The translations under genes were made by a program, and so were the position numbers. The notes under the pieces were generated by a model. The model saw only the letters and a program-made list of their open reading frames with translations, was not told the DNA's origin and searched no databases. Shown one piece after another: positions 6,171-14,548 of a stretch of DNA of 35,356 bases. This stretch comes from Deltaproteobacteria bacterium. GTDB lineage: Bacteria > Desulfobacterota > DSM-4660 > Desulfatiglandales > HGW-15. Each line of letters starts with the position of its first letter. The stretch's first letter is position 1. The stretch covers positions 2,755,375 through 2,790,730 of the forward strand of contig CP070840.1 in assembly GCA_020342025.1 (NCBI GenBank). Reading direction: 5' to 3'.

Positions 6171-6240
6171 GCGTCTGCTGCCCGCGTATATCTTTGCTTC
6201 TTTCCTATCCCCGCAGACCAAAAAGAGAGACGCCTTTTTA
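6171..6240 (+). terminator. Possible terminator after the gene at 5888
   Basis: GCGTCT (6171) and AGACGC (6228) can pair across a long loop and are followed by CTTTTTAGCC. The overlapping GTCTGC/GCAGAC pair offers an alternative stem. The long loop makes this uncertain. Confidence 0.35.
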
Positions 6241-6390
6241 GCCGATCCTGGACGCAAAAACGGTCCCAAAAAAGGAATGGGCCAGATAAGCACTCTCGTC
6301 TCCGTCAAAAACAGAAGAAAAGGCGGCAGGGATCACTTCCTGGGCTACAAGGCCCTATCCCCTGTCGCCTTTGACTTTTTGGACCAAACC

Positions 6391-6612
6391 TTAGCTAATG
6401 GCAGAGGGTTTACAAAGGTGCCCCTCCTCCATAGCCACTCTCCCGCAACTGGAACAGACATATTTCATCGCTGCCAGTTTATCCTTGCACATATGGGAGG
6501 GATCCACTTTGGGGGTGCCACAAAAACTGCACTTGCTCGCATCCCCACAGGGGTTGCACAAATGTCCCGGCTCCTCCGCTACCGCACCACAATTCTTACA
6601 ACTATATGCCAT
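6391..6612 (-). CDS. Small protein with three repeated C-X2-C-X8-H-X-C zinc motifs
   Basis: The product has 73 residues and starts at the ATG at 6612 with GGAG upstream. Three segments have exactly the same spacing: C5-C8-H17-C19 (CKNCGAVAEEPGHLC), C28-C31-H40-C42 (CSFCGTPKVDPSHMC) and C53-C56-H65-C67 (CSSCGRVAMEEGHLC). Each can bind one zinc through three Cys and one His. There is no signal peptide. Zinc-ribbon repeats of this size usually mediate nucleic-acid or protein contacts; the target is unknown. A promoter lies at 6678-6705. Confidence 0.8.
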   Translation of the reverse strand: MAYSCKNCGAVAEEPGHLCNPCGDASKCSFCGTPKVDPSHMCKDKLAAMKYVCSSCGRVAMEEGHLCKPSAIS

Positions 6613-6677
6613 CACGCTACTCCTTTCTCTCGCAAGGCCATTCCCATTCAGGCCAAACGCGGCGATTTATTTCTACT

Positions 6678-6705
6678 TGTATAATTACGATATACGGAAA
6701 GTCAA
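6678..6705 (-). promoter_or_regulatory. Sigma70 promoter of the zinc-motif protein
   Basis: TTGACT and TATACA are separated by 16 bases on the minus strand, ending about 65 bases before the ATG at 6612. Confidence 0.6.
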
Positions 6706-6743
6706 GGAAGCCCTCCCCCTTACTTTTCAGTTTACCCATCATT

Positions 6744-7547
6744 CTAGCCGCTTACATCAATGGATAACGCTTTTAGGGCGCCCATGTATTCGGCCATGCC
6801 CCTCAGGAATATGTCGTTGTGATTGGCACCGGGAATCCTAAGGAGTCTTTTTCCCCTGGCAGGACTTGCTTCGTACAGGGCCTGGCCTTCTGAGAAAGGG
6901 ATGATATGGTCTTGCTCCGCATGAATGATCAGTGTGGGTTTGGCAAAGCGACGAATCTTTTCCAAGTTGCTAAATACCTCTTCCTCTCGGAGCCCTAGAA
7001 CCTCCATGTCGATGCCCAGGAGGCGGAGAAGAGGACCGGCATAGGCAAATCCGCTCTCAATAGCGAGCCCATCTATCCGATTCCCATAGTGTGCAGAGAG
7101 CTCCAGGGCAGAGGCACTGCCCAACGATCTACCCATTGCAATGAGCGGTCCCCCATGCCCCTTCTCCGAAAGCCAACGCAGCACATGGTCGAATATGACG
7201 TGGGCGTCCCGCATCATGTTCGTGATGGTGGGTGTCCCTGTGGAGCGCCCGTATCCCCGATAATCCACGGGCAGGAAGTTCATGCCGCTACGGACATAGA
7301 GACCCCCCAGGTCGTCATAGTCCGCCACGATCTCCCCGTTCCCATGGAAAAACAAAATGTTGGGGTTCGATTTCCCTGAAAGGTGAAATCGACCGCCCAC
7401 CACCACATCCTTGTCCACGGGAATCAAGATATCTTTGCTTCCCCCACCCCCTTCTGAAATGGGCCATTCCGGGCGAGGATGAAACAACGTGGTCAGAATT
7501 TCAGGCCTGTCAAACTTTGAATAATCAATCGTGGAGATGTCGATCAT
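6744..7547 (-). CDS. Alpha/beta hydrolase
   Basis: The product has 267 residues from the ATG at 7547, which has AAAGGGG upstream; the frame stays open to 7847 but that extension overlaps the divergent promoter and has no family-like sequence. The nucleophile elbow is MGRSLGS (Ser141), the oxyanion segment is LFFHGNGE (about 66-72), and the acid and base are Asp213 (EQDHIIP) and His243 (GANHND). It belongs to the lid-poor serine hydrolases related to the YfhR/BEM46 group. There is no signal peptide, so it should be cytosolic. The substrate is unknown. Confidence 0.88.
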   Translation of the reverse strand: MIDISTIDYSKFDRPEILTTLFHPRPEWPISEGGGGSKDILIPVDKDVVVGGRFHLSGKSNPNILFFHGNGEIVADYDDLGGLYVRSGMNFLPVDYRGYGRSTGTPTITNMMRDAHVIFDHVLRWLSEKGHGGPLIAMGRSLGSASALELSAHYGNRIDGLAIESGFAYAGPLLRLLGIDMEVLGLREEEVFSNLEKIRRFAKPTLIIHAEQDHIIPFSEGQALYEASPARGKRLLRIPGANHNDIFLRGMAEYMGALKALSIDVSG

Positions 7548-7677
7548 ACGGGTCCCCTTTCTCCCTACGCAATCATCCGGATACGCGCCTTTGGGACAGA
7601 CGCCTGCTTCTTGAGCTGGAAATATAATGAATGGACAATCAATGGTCAAATGGGAAAATCCCTGCGCCTGGCTGGCT

Positions 7678-7706
7678 TTGACAGGGAATAAAACCTGAGC
7701 TATATA
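7678..7706 (+). promoter_or_regulatory. Strong sigma70 promoter of the gene at 7725
   Basis: TTGACA and TATATA are separated by 17 bases, about 19 bases before the start codon, so the leader would be very short. Confidence 0.75.
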
Positions 7707-7724
7707 GGCCTGTGGAGAAAAGAT

Positions 7725-7907
7725 ATGCTTGAACCAGGAACCAAGATCGTGATGACAAAGGGATACAAGGGGGTCAAAGGCGTGATTGCCGAGAAGACAG
7801 AATCCCGTTTCGAATTCTATATCATAAAGTTGGATAACGGCATCCACATCGTCGCTGGGCCTTCAGCCTTCATCAGCGAAGAAGATGCGAAGGATAACCA
7901 AGCTTGA
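7725..7907 (+). CDS. Small hypothetical protein, KOW/SH3-like
   Basis: The product has 60 residues and follows a near-consensus promoter, with GGAG before the ATG. The sequence GTKIVMTKGYKGVKGVIAEK, then YIIKLDNGIHIVAGPSAF, alternates short strands and Gly turns as in KOW or SH3-like barrels that bind RNA or protein. It is divergent from the hydrolase. The function is unknown. Confidence 0.65.
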   Translation: MLEPGTKIVMTKGYKGVKGVIAEKTESRFEFYIIKLDNGIHIVAGPSAFISEEDAKDNQA

Positions 7908-8250
7908 AAATTCATATCCCTTTGTCTTGACCTCCACATTACCCATACTTGGTCTTTGCCAGAATATCCTCACGACGGGATTGCATACCCATTTCCATAT
8001 CCCACCCCAACGGCATCCGCCAACTTCCAGCGCGCGTTTGCCTCAAAAAGATGACCAGGCAAAGCCCCTGATGGAGTTCTGTAGGGCTACATGCGCTCTT
8101 TGGAAAGCCCCAATTAACGTAAATATCCTTAAACTCCCTTTCACTTCAAATTGCTCAGTTCAGCTAAATAAGGATTAAACCTACTTGACAAATACAGGTA
8201 AAAATAGTAAAACTTAACTAAAATTTTATGCATTAGGATGTATAAACGGC
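7908..8250. other. Gene-free gap before the LysM gene
   Basis: No convincing reading frame was seen in these 343 bases. A frame starting at 7885 has no ribosome site and no protein-like composition. The only signal is the promoter at 8185-8213. Confidence 0.6.
8185..8213 (+). promoter_or_regulatory. Sigma70 promoter of the LysM gene
   Basis: TTGACA and TAAAAC are separated by 17 bases in an AT-rich stretch, about 37 bases before the start at 8251. Confidence 0.65.
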
Positions 8251-9396
8251 ATGAACAGAAAAAAAAGACTTATTCCAGTCGCACTGATCTTAATTTTTGG
8301 TCTCTGCATCTTTAGTCCCTCTTTGACTTGGGCCCAACCCAAGACACATCTTGTCCAGAAAGGGGACACGTTATGGGACATCTGTGAAAAGTATTACGGT
8401 GACCCCAATCTCTGGCCAAAACTCTGGCAGATGAACCCCTTTATCACCAATCCCCATCTTCTCAGACCAGGAGATGAGGTTACTCTCCTGGAAGGCGTTC
8501 CAGTGAAAAGAGCTGAAGCAGAAGAGGAAGAGAAGGTCCCTGTCAAGAAAGCTGAGGAACCCAAACCTGCGCGCGCACCTGTTGTGACGGGTATGGAGGG
8601 TATCGATGTCTCTGTTCTCACCAACGTGCATGCACTCGGATACCTCTCGGTAAAAGAAGTGGACCCGTGGGGCTTCGTCTTCGCCTCTGAAAGTGGCAGG
8701 CAGCTCCTCTCTCAGGGAGAAACAATCTTTCTCCATCTTAACAACGGCAGGGTCGTTAAACCTGGAGACCAGTTGAACATATGTCGATCTTCCCCTTTAA
8801 TAAAGCACCCCATAACCGGGGAAAACCTGGGCTACATCCTTTCCGTCCTTGGAAGGGTGGTTGTGGAAGAAAAAGTGGGGTTGGGCTTTGGTGGTGGTGC
8901 ATTTTACAAAAAGGAAGGTGTGTATAAGGCGAGAATCGAAGAGTACTACAGGGAACTGAATGTGGGTGATCTGGTCCTTCCTTATGAGCCCATATCACAG
9001 TGTGTGCAACCCATATCCTTGGATGAGCCATTGGTTGGAAACATTGTTGCGGCTCAGGATCAACGCACTCTTGTTGCCTCCAACAGGGTCGTTTACCTTG
9101 ATCATGGTTTTAACGATGGGGTCCGGCGAGGGAACATATTTCAGGCGGTGAGAACACACATCGTTCGCGATCCGGTAAAAGGAAAGACGACGGACTTTAT
9201 AACCAAGCCAAGAAGCGTCATCCTCCCCGACATACCGATTGGGACCATCATGGTCTTGGAATCACGGCCAAATACATCCACCGCCGTCGTGATCTCTGCA
9301 AATGAAGAGTTTCTCATTGGAACTTACGTGAAGGGGCTTTCCTGGGTAGAGACACCTGACCTCTTTACCAGGATACCCAACTGCCCCACTGAATAG
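8251..9396 (+). CDS. Secreted LysM-domain protein
   Basis: The product has 381 residues. Residues 1-28 are a signal peptide (MNRKKRLIPVALILIF..., ending TWAQP). A LysM domain follows at about 33-80 (HLVQKGDTLWDICEKYYGDP, then LWQMNPFITNPHLLRPGDEV), which binds peptidoglycan glycan. A charged Glu/Lys/Pro linker (about 85-110) leads to a 260-residue C-terminal region with beta-rich segments (GRVVKPGDQLNI, VGDLVLPYEP, VASNRVVYLDHGFNDGVRRG, GTIMVLESRPNTSTAVVI). The layout is that of periplasmic LysM proteins often found just upstream of dprA in Deltaproteobacteria. It likely helps in envelope structure or remodelling; no catalytic motif is seen. The ribosome site is weak. Confidence 0.88.
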   Translation: MNRKKRLIPVALILIFGLCIFSPSLTWAQPKTHLVQKGDTLWDICEKYYGDPNLWPKLWQMNPFITNPHLLRPGDEVTLLEGVPVKRAEAEEEEKVPVKKAEEPKPARAPVVTGMEGIDVSVLTNVHALGYLSVKEVDPWGFVFASESGRQLLSQGETIFLHLNNGRVVKPGDQLNICRSSPLIKHPITGENLGYILSVLGRVVVEEKVGLGFGGGAFYKKEGVYKARIEEYYRELNVGDLVLPYEPISQCVQPISLDEPLVGNIVAAQDQRTLVASNRVVYLDHGFNDGVRRGNIFQAVRTHIVRDPVKGKTTDFITKPRSVILPDIPIGTIMVLESRPNTSTAVVISANEEFLIGTYVKGLSWVETPDLFTRIPNCPTE

Positions 9397-9430
9397 GGTC
9401 CAAGGCAGAAAGCCCTTTCAGAAAAAGGTC

Positions 9431-9459
9431 TTGACTATTCTCTTATCCTTTGTTTTATT
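9431..9459 (+). promoter_or_regulatory. Possible promoter of dprA-topA
   Basis: TTGACT and TTTATT are separated by 17 bases; the -10 is weak. A 7-bp inverted repeat (CTCCCGC/GCGGGAG, 9498-9517) lies in the resulting leader, without a T-run, so it is not a terminator. Confidence 0.4.
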
Positions 9460-9546
9460 CTCCCGCCATATTCTGCCCTGAATAATTGCAACTCCTGCTC
9501 CCGCTATCATGCGGGAGAGGCAGGGGACTCGCCCTGTTGAAGAATC

Positions 9547-10650
9547 ATGAAGATCTGGTCTGACAAGAGATGTGTCTGGCTTGCCCTGCAAATGACTCCA
9601 GGCCTTGGGAATGTGGCCTGCAAGAATTTATTAGACAAGTTTGACCGTCCTGAGGAGATATTCCAGGCCAGCATCTCGGACCTGACAGAGGTGGAGGGCG
9701 TTCGAAACGAGGCTGCCAGGAATATTGTAAACATGGAATTACCCATTGACCCTTCCAAGGAACTTAAGCGTGTTGAAGAATGTGGTGCCAGGATCATTCC
9801 CTTTCTTGACCCTTCTTACCCGGTGGCACTCAGAGAGATTCATGACCCACCGATCCTCTTGTACCTCAAGGGCAAGGACATTCCCAAAAAAGCAGTTTTT
9901 ATCGGGGTGGTGGGGTCAAGGCATCCCACGCCCTATGGTGTGAAATCCGCTGAAAAGATTGGACAGGGACTTGGAAGAAGGGGTCTAGGTGTGGTAAGTG
10001 GCATGGCCAGGGGAATAGATTCCGCTGCCCACTGGGGTTGCTTGGCCGGAAAAGGATTTACAATAGCCGTCCTGGGGACAGGAATAGATATCACCTATCC
10101 TGCATCCAACAAGAAACTTGCGGATAAAATTATTCGTGAAGGGGCGGTGATCTCTGAGTTTCCTCTGGGGACGCCTCCTGAGCCAAAAAACTTTCCCATA
10201 CGTAACCGTATCATTAGCGGACTTAGTCAGGGCGTTGTTGTGGTAGAGGCCACAAAAAAGAGTGGGTCCTTGATCACGGCCTCTTTGGCCCTTGAACAAG
10301 GGCGGGAGGTTTTTGCTGTTCCCGGAAGCATCCACTCCTTCAAGAGCACAGGTTGTCATTTCCTGATCAAGCAAGGGGCGAGACTCATAGAGAACTCAGA
10401 TGACATCCTGGATGAATTGGGCTTGAACTACGACTACGCCCCAAAAACCGATACATTCAAAGAAGGGCCCCTGCCCCATATGGATGAATCTGAAAAGGCG
10501 GTCTTCGATCTGATCGGAGATTATCCTGTCCACATAGATCAAATTAGCAGGCAGGGTAACTTGCCACCGGGTAAGGCTGCCAGTATACTTATGAGAATGG
10601 AACTAAAGGGAATTATCAGGCAACTCCCTGGCAAGATGTTTGTCCGCTAG
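9547..10650 (+). CDS. dprA: DNA-processing protein DprA
   Basis: The product has 367 residues, usual for the family. An N-terminal helix-hairpin-helix/SAM-like part (about 1-60: LALQMTPGLGNVACKNLLDK) is followed by the Rossmann-like core with VVGSRHPTPYG, SGMARGIDSAAH, AVLGTGIDITYPASN, PIRNRIISGLSQGVVVVEA, SGSLITASLALEQGREVFAV and PGSI, and by a winged-helix C-terminus (about 305-367). DprA protects incoming single-stranded DNA and loads RecA in natural transformation. It is 24 bases upstream of topA in the same direction, the usual neighbourhood. Ribosome-site match before the ATG is poor. Confidence 0.96.
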   Translation: MKIWSDKRCVWLALQMTPGLGNVACKNLLDKFDRPEEIFQASISDLTEVEGVRNEAARNIVNMELPIDPSKELKRVEECGARIIPFLDPSYPVALREIHDPPILLYLKGKDIPKKAVFIGVVGSRHPTPYGVKSAEKIGQGLGRRGLGVVSGMARGIDSAAHWGCLAGKGFTIAVLGTGIDITYPASNKKLADKIIREGAVISEFPLGTPPEPKNFPIRNRIISGLSQGVVVVEATKKSGSLITASLALEQGREVFAVPGSIHSFKSTGCHFLIKQGARLIENSDDILDELGLNYDYAPKTDTFKEGPLPHMDESEKAVFDLIGDYPVHIDQISRQGNLPPGKAASILMRMELKGIIRQLPGKMFVR

Positions 10651-10674
10651 TGTCATCACAAGGGGTTAGGTTCT

Positions 10675-13074
10675 ATGACCAAAAATTTACTCATTGTTGA
10701 ATCACCAACCAAGGCAAGGACCCTAAAGAAATACTTGGGAGCCGATTATCAGATCATGGCCTCAGTGGGTCACGTCAAAGACCTACCCAATAGCAGGCTC
10801 GGTGTTGACACGGAAAACGATTTCAGCCCGGAATATGTCACGATCAAAGGCAAGGGCAAAATCCTTAGCGGACTGAAAAAGGCCAGCGAAGGTGCCGATG
10901 CAGTCTATCTGGCCCCTGACCCGGACAGGGAGGGGGAAGCCATTGCATGGCACATCGCCCAGGAATTGGGTACCGGGAAGAAAAAGATTTTTCGGGTCCT
11001 ATTCAATGAGCTGACTGGAAAGGCCATTAAAGACGCCCTCTCCTCGCCCCAAAGCCTTAACCAAGACAGGTTCGAATCCCAGCAGGCGAGACGAATCTTG
11101 GATAGACTGGTGGGGTATCAGATCTCCCCTCTTCTCTGGTCCAGGGTGGGACGAGGACTGAGCGCAGGTCGCGTGCAGTCTGTAGCCCTGAGGATGATAA
11201 GCGACAGAGAGAGGGAAATCCATGCTTTCCAACCTCAGGAGTATTGGTCCTTGACCGCCCATCTCCAAAGTGAAGAACCTCCACCCTTTAAGGCCAGGCT
11301 CTTCAACTATGACAATGAAAAAGCAGACCTCAAAAATGAGGAGCAAACGCAGGCCGTTGTTGCCGAGATAAGGCATGAGACCTTCACGGTGGAGAAGGTT
11401 GACAGAAAGAAGAAGAAGAAGAGCTCTCCCCCGCCCTTCACCACGAGCCTTCTACAGCAGGAAGCCTATAAGAAACTCCACTTTCCTGCCAAAAAGACCA
11501 TGTCCGTTGCTCAAAACCTGTATGAAGGGATTGAATTGGGTGAAAAGGGGCAAATAGGGCTCATTACCTATATGAGGACCGATTCCTTTCGGCTCTCCAG
11601 CGATGCCGTTTCAGAAGCGAGGGAATTCATTAGTAGAGCGTTTGGACCTGAATACCTCCCGGAAAAACCCAACACCTTCCGCAGTCGCAAGGGGGCGCAA
11701 GAAGCCCATGAGGCCATCAGGCCCACTTCTGTCACCCTTGTTCCAGAGGAGGTCTCATCCTATCTCACGAAGGACCAGCTCGCCCTCTATTCCCTGATAT
11801 GGAAAAGGTTCCTGGCCTGTCAGATGAATCCGGCCATCGTGGAGCAGACCCAAGCCGACATCGCTGCTGGGCGCGCCGTTTTTAGGGCTACGGGTTCTGT
11901 CGTGATTTTCAAAGGTTTTACCGCTCTGTACGAGGAGAGCCTAATCGAGTCAGAGACGGACAAAAACAAAGAGGGAATCCTTCCTCCCCTGGTAAGAGGG
12001 CAGGCCTTGGAGCTCGTAGAACTGGAGCCGGCTCAACACTTCACACAACCACCGCCCAGATTTACTGAGGCCTCTCTGATCAAGGCCCTGGAAGAAAATG
12101 GCATTGGGAGGCCATCCACCTATGCAACCATTTTGGGCAACATACATGAAAGGGAATACGTGACCCTTACCAAGGGTCGTTTCAAGCCCACTGAATTGGG
12201 TTTCCTGGTTACAGACCTCTTGTTAAAGAGCTTCCCCGAGATACTGGACATTGCGTTCACGGCTCAAATGGAGAGCAATCTGGACAAAATCGAGAGAGGA
12301 GAGGTCAAGTGGACCAAGGTTCTTGATAGTTTTTACCGTTCCTTTGGAAAAGACCTGAAAATGGCAAAGAAGGAGATGAAGGGAGAGGTGATGACTGACC
12401 TTCCCTGCCCCAAATGTACCAAATCCTTGGCCATTAAATCAGGGAGGAATGGGCTCTTCTTGGGGTGCTCCGGATTCCCTGATTGCAAGTATACGACCAA
12501 TTTCAGTCGGGACGACAAGGGAAATATCGTGGTGGAAAGTAGCCCTGATCTGGGAAAGGAGGAGGGCACCTGTGAGGTCTGTGGCAGACCCATGGTGGTA
12601 AAGAGCGGAAAGTTTGGGACGTTCCTTGCCTGCTCCGGTTATCCTGAGTGCAAACAGACTCGAGCATGGGTCAAGGGTGAAGGGGCCGTACCCGAAGGGA
12701 AACGCACGGACATAACTTGCAAGAAATGCGGGGGCGCCATGGTTGTCAGGCAAAGCCGCACCGGCCAAAAATTCTTGGCCTGCGAAAACTATCCCCGCTG
12801 CAGGCAAACCGAATCCCTGAGTACCAATGTTCCTTGTCCCGAGGATGATTGCCCTGGAAAATTGGTAGAGAGGACCTCCAAGAAGAGAAGAAGATTCTAC
12901 GGTTGTGATCAGTATCCCCGGTGTCGCTTCGCCCTCTGGGACGAGCCAATCAATGAGACTTGTCCCGAATGTGGCACCCAGGTACTCGTTATAAAGCGCA
13001 CAAAGGGTTCGGGTCCCGTGGTAAAATGCCGAAAAAGGGGGTGTGGGTTTACACGACCTCTTGACGACGCCTAA
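10675..13074 (+). CDS. topA: DNA topoisomerase I (type IA) with five C-terminal zinc ribbons
   Basis: The product has 799 residues. The TOPRIM domain is at the N-terminus (LLIVESPTKARTLKKYLG; DPDREGEAIAWH), and the active-site Tyr299 lies in GLITYMRTDS. The C-terminal third has five Cys4-type ribbons, each starting CxxC (CPKC, CEVC, CKKC, CPEDDC, CPEC) and closing with a second pair such as CSGFPDC or CRKRGC. It relaxes negative supercoils by cutting and rejoining one strand, and the ribbons bind single-stranded DNA. AAGGGG lies shortly before the ATG. The last 26 bases overlap the 3' end of the convergent endonuclease V gene. Confidence 0.98.
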   Translation: MTKNLLIVESPTKARTLKKYLGADYQIMASVGHVKDLPNSRLGVDTENDFSPEYVTIKGKGKILSGLKKASEGADAVYLAPDPDREGEAIAWHIAQELGTGKKKIFRVLFNELTGKAIKDALSSPQSLNQDRFESQQARRILDRLVGYQISPLLWSRVGRGLSAGRVQSVALRMISDREREIHAFQPQEYWSLTAHLQSEEPPPFKARLFNYDNEKADLKNEEQTQAVVAEIRHETFTVEKVDRKKKKKSSPPPFTTSLLQQEAYKKLHFPAKKTMSVAQNLYEGIELGEKGQIGLITYMRTDSFRLSSDAVSEAREFISRAFGPEYLPEKPNTFRSRKGAQEAHEAIRPTSVTLVPEEVSSYLTKDQLALYSLIWKRFLACQMNPAIVEQTQADIAAGRAVFRATGSVVIFKGFTALYEESLIESETDKNKEGILPPLVRGQALELVELEPAQHFTQPPPRFTEASLIKALEENGIGRPSTYATILGNIHEREYVTLTKGRFKPTELGFLVTDLLLKSFPEILDIAFTAQMESNLDKIERGEVKWTKVLDSFYRSFGKDLKMAKKEMKGEVMTDLPCPKCTKSLAIKSGRNGLFLGCSGFPDCKYTTNFSRDDKGNIVVESSPDLGKEEGTCEVCGRPMVVKSGKFGTFLACSGYPECKQTRAWVKGEGAVPEGKRTDITCKKCGGAMVVRQSRTGQKFLACENYPRCRQTESLSTNVPCPEDDCPGKLVERTSKKRRRFYGCDQYPRCRFALWDEPINETCPECGTQVLVIKRTKGSGPVVKCRKRGCGFTRPLDDA

Positions 13075-13732
13075 GACCGCTCACCAAGAGATGCGCCTGC
13101 CTGGTCGGTTCCGGCATTCTGTATTTTCTGCAGCACGCCAGAACCATTTTCACAGATTCATTCAAGGTTATCCTATTTCCTGGCGAAATAAACAGGGGCT
13201 TTACGCCCCGCCTTGTTCTGAGAACGGCTCCCACCCTCTGCTCCTTGTACCAGAGGGGCGCATAACTTCCCTTTTGCTTCCCCAATTCAGAGAAATCCCC
13301 CACCAGGCGACTCTTTGCGCAACCGATTGTGGCTCGGTCCACGAGGAGACCCAGATGGGAGGCGAGTCCCAATCCCCTTGGATGGGCAATGCCTTGACCG
13401 TCACAAAGAATCAATTCAGGATCGGTCTCCACCCTTTCCAGGGCCTTGAGAAGAACGGGGAGCTCACGGAAACTCAGGAGTCCGGGTATGTAGGGAAAAC
13501 GCACCTTATCCTGTATCCATTTCTCTTCAATCCTGGAGAGATCAGGAAAACTGAAGACCACGACGCCCGCCCAAATGCGCCCCGATTTTCTTGAAAATGA
13601 CACGTCCGTTCCTGCGACACGCCTGACCGTGCCAGGCAATTTCGTAAGAGCCAACCGGGATCTTAGTTCCTTTTGAATTTGGATCGCCTCTTGGGAGGAG
13701 ACATCCCAAACATGAAGATGCCTGATTTTCAT
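13049..13732 (-). CDS. nfi: Endonuclease V
   Basis: The product has 227 residues, the usual length. The three metal-binding acids are seen at positions matching the family: Asp43 (AGTDVSF), Glu90 (PGLLSFRE) and Asp111 (LCDGQGIAHPRGLGLASHLG). The PYIPG wedge motif (about 80-84) that inserts at the lesion is present. The enzyme nicks DNA, and in many organisms RNA, near deoxyinosine from adenine deamination. It is convergent with topA and overlaps its 3' end by 26 bases. Two short hairpins lie upstream of it (13795-13827). Confidence 0.96.
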   Translation of the reverse strand: MKIRHLHVWDVSSQEAIQIQKELRSRLALTKLPGTVRRVAGTDVSFSRKSGRIWAGVVVFSFPDLSRIEEKWIQDKVRFPYIPGLLSFRELPVLLKALERVETDPELILCDGQGIAHPRGLGLASHLGLLVDRATIGCAKSRLVGDFSELGKQKGSYAPLWYKEQRVGAVLRTRRGVKPLFISPGNRITLNESVKMVLACCRKYRMPEPTRQAHLLVSGLRRRQEVV

Positions 13733-13794
13733 AAGACTTGTTTTCCGCGGAAAGTGACTTTAATGGTGGGATGCCCAGGAAAGGCTACCAGCTT

Positions 13795-13827
13795 CAACAT
13801 AGCATGTTGAGGCACAACGATGCCTCA
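13795..13827. repeat. Two adjacent inverted repeats between nfi and the response regulator
   Basis: CAACAT/ATGTTG (13795-13809, 3-base loop) abuts TGAGGCA/TGCCTCA (13808-13827, 6-base loop). No T-run follows on either strand, so a terminator is unlikely; an operator or RNA-processing hairpin is possible. Confidence 0.45.
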
Positions 13828-13870
13828 CGTTCTGCAAGTTTAAGAAGGCCGTATCAAAGACTTTAGGGGG

Positions 13871-14377
13871 TTACTCGGCCGCCTCCTCGGTCTTCCTAAC
13901 AGACTCTTCAAACTCCTTGAAGAACTTGTCCTTTTCTTTCCAGTCTGGACCGAATCGTTTATTAAAATAGGCCCCGAGCCGATCAAAGAACTTCACCCAA
14001 ACCGCTTTATGGCCATCGGTGACCACATCTTCGAGGAAGTCCTGCAAATCCCCCATCTTCTCTTTGGGCAGGAAAGAGATGGCCCCAAGCTTCATGGATT
14101 TCTTCAACGCGTCGGGTGTCAAGGCATGGGCGGTGAGCATGACCGCCGGGAACCCCCTCGACACGGCATTTTTCAAGAGTTCGAACCCGTTAACCCCCAT
14201 GATATCCAGGATAACCACATCATAGGTGTAGCTCAGGAGGTATTGAAGAGCCGTCTCATAATCTTGCGCCTTGTGTACCAAGCACATATCCAGCTCTTCC
14301 TCCACTGTTTCAAGCACATCAGGCTCGTCGTCAACCACCAGAATGACCTTATCTTTCAATGGGCTCTCTTCAGTCAT
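13871..14377 (-). CDS. CheY-like response regulator with a C-terminal helical extension
   Basis: The product has 168 residues, with the start at 14377 behind GGGAGG. The receiver domain has the acidic pair Asp16-Asp17 (VVDDEPD), the phosphoacceptor Asp58 (VVILDIMG), Thr82 (VMLTAH) and Lys105 (FLPKEK). After about residue 120 comes an extension of some 48 residues (AVWVKFFDRLGAYFNKRFGP, then an acidic/lysine helix) that is not a DNA-binding domain. It should therefore signal by protein contact. No histidine kinase is adjacent. It has its own promoter at 14415-14443. Confidence 0.92.
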   Translation of the reverse strand: MTEESPLKDKVILVVDDEPDVLETVEEELDMCLVHKAQDYETALQYLLSYTYDVVILDIMGVNGFELLKNAVSRGFPAVMLTAHALTPDALKKSMKLGAISFLPKEKMGDLQDFLEDVVTDGHKAVWVKFFDRLGAYFNKRFGPDWKEKDKFFKEFEESVRKTEEAAE

Positions 14378-14414
14378 GGCTAATCCTCCCTCGTTTTTTC
14401 TGTGAATCAAAATG

Positions 14415-14443
14415 CTTATAGCAGAGATTATATTTCCGGTCAA
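14415..14443 (-). promoter_or_regulatory. Sigma70 promoter of the response regulator
   Basis: TTGACC and TATAAG are separated by 17 bases on the minus strand, about 38 bases before the ATG at 14377. Confidence 0.7.
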
Positions 14444-14548
14444 AGGGAAAAAACAAACTATGGCCTCGTAGAATAGGGTTTATCTCAAGATGGGGAAATT
14501 TGTTTTTACTTTGGAAATACACCCCCCTGAGCGGAATAGTGGCTTGCC

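Noticed and set aside
7548..7847. N-terminal extension of the alpha/beta hydrolase
   Set aside because: The added 100 residues overlap the divergent promoter, have no hydrolase-like sequence and no ribosome site at their start.
7885..8178. 97-residue frame after the KOW-like gene
   Set aside because: It overlaps the end of the previous gene, lacks a ribosome site and has an unlikely composition; it looks like chance.
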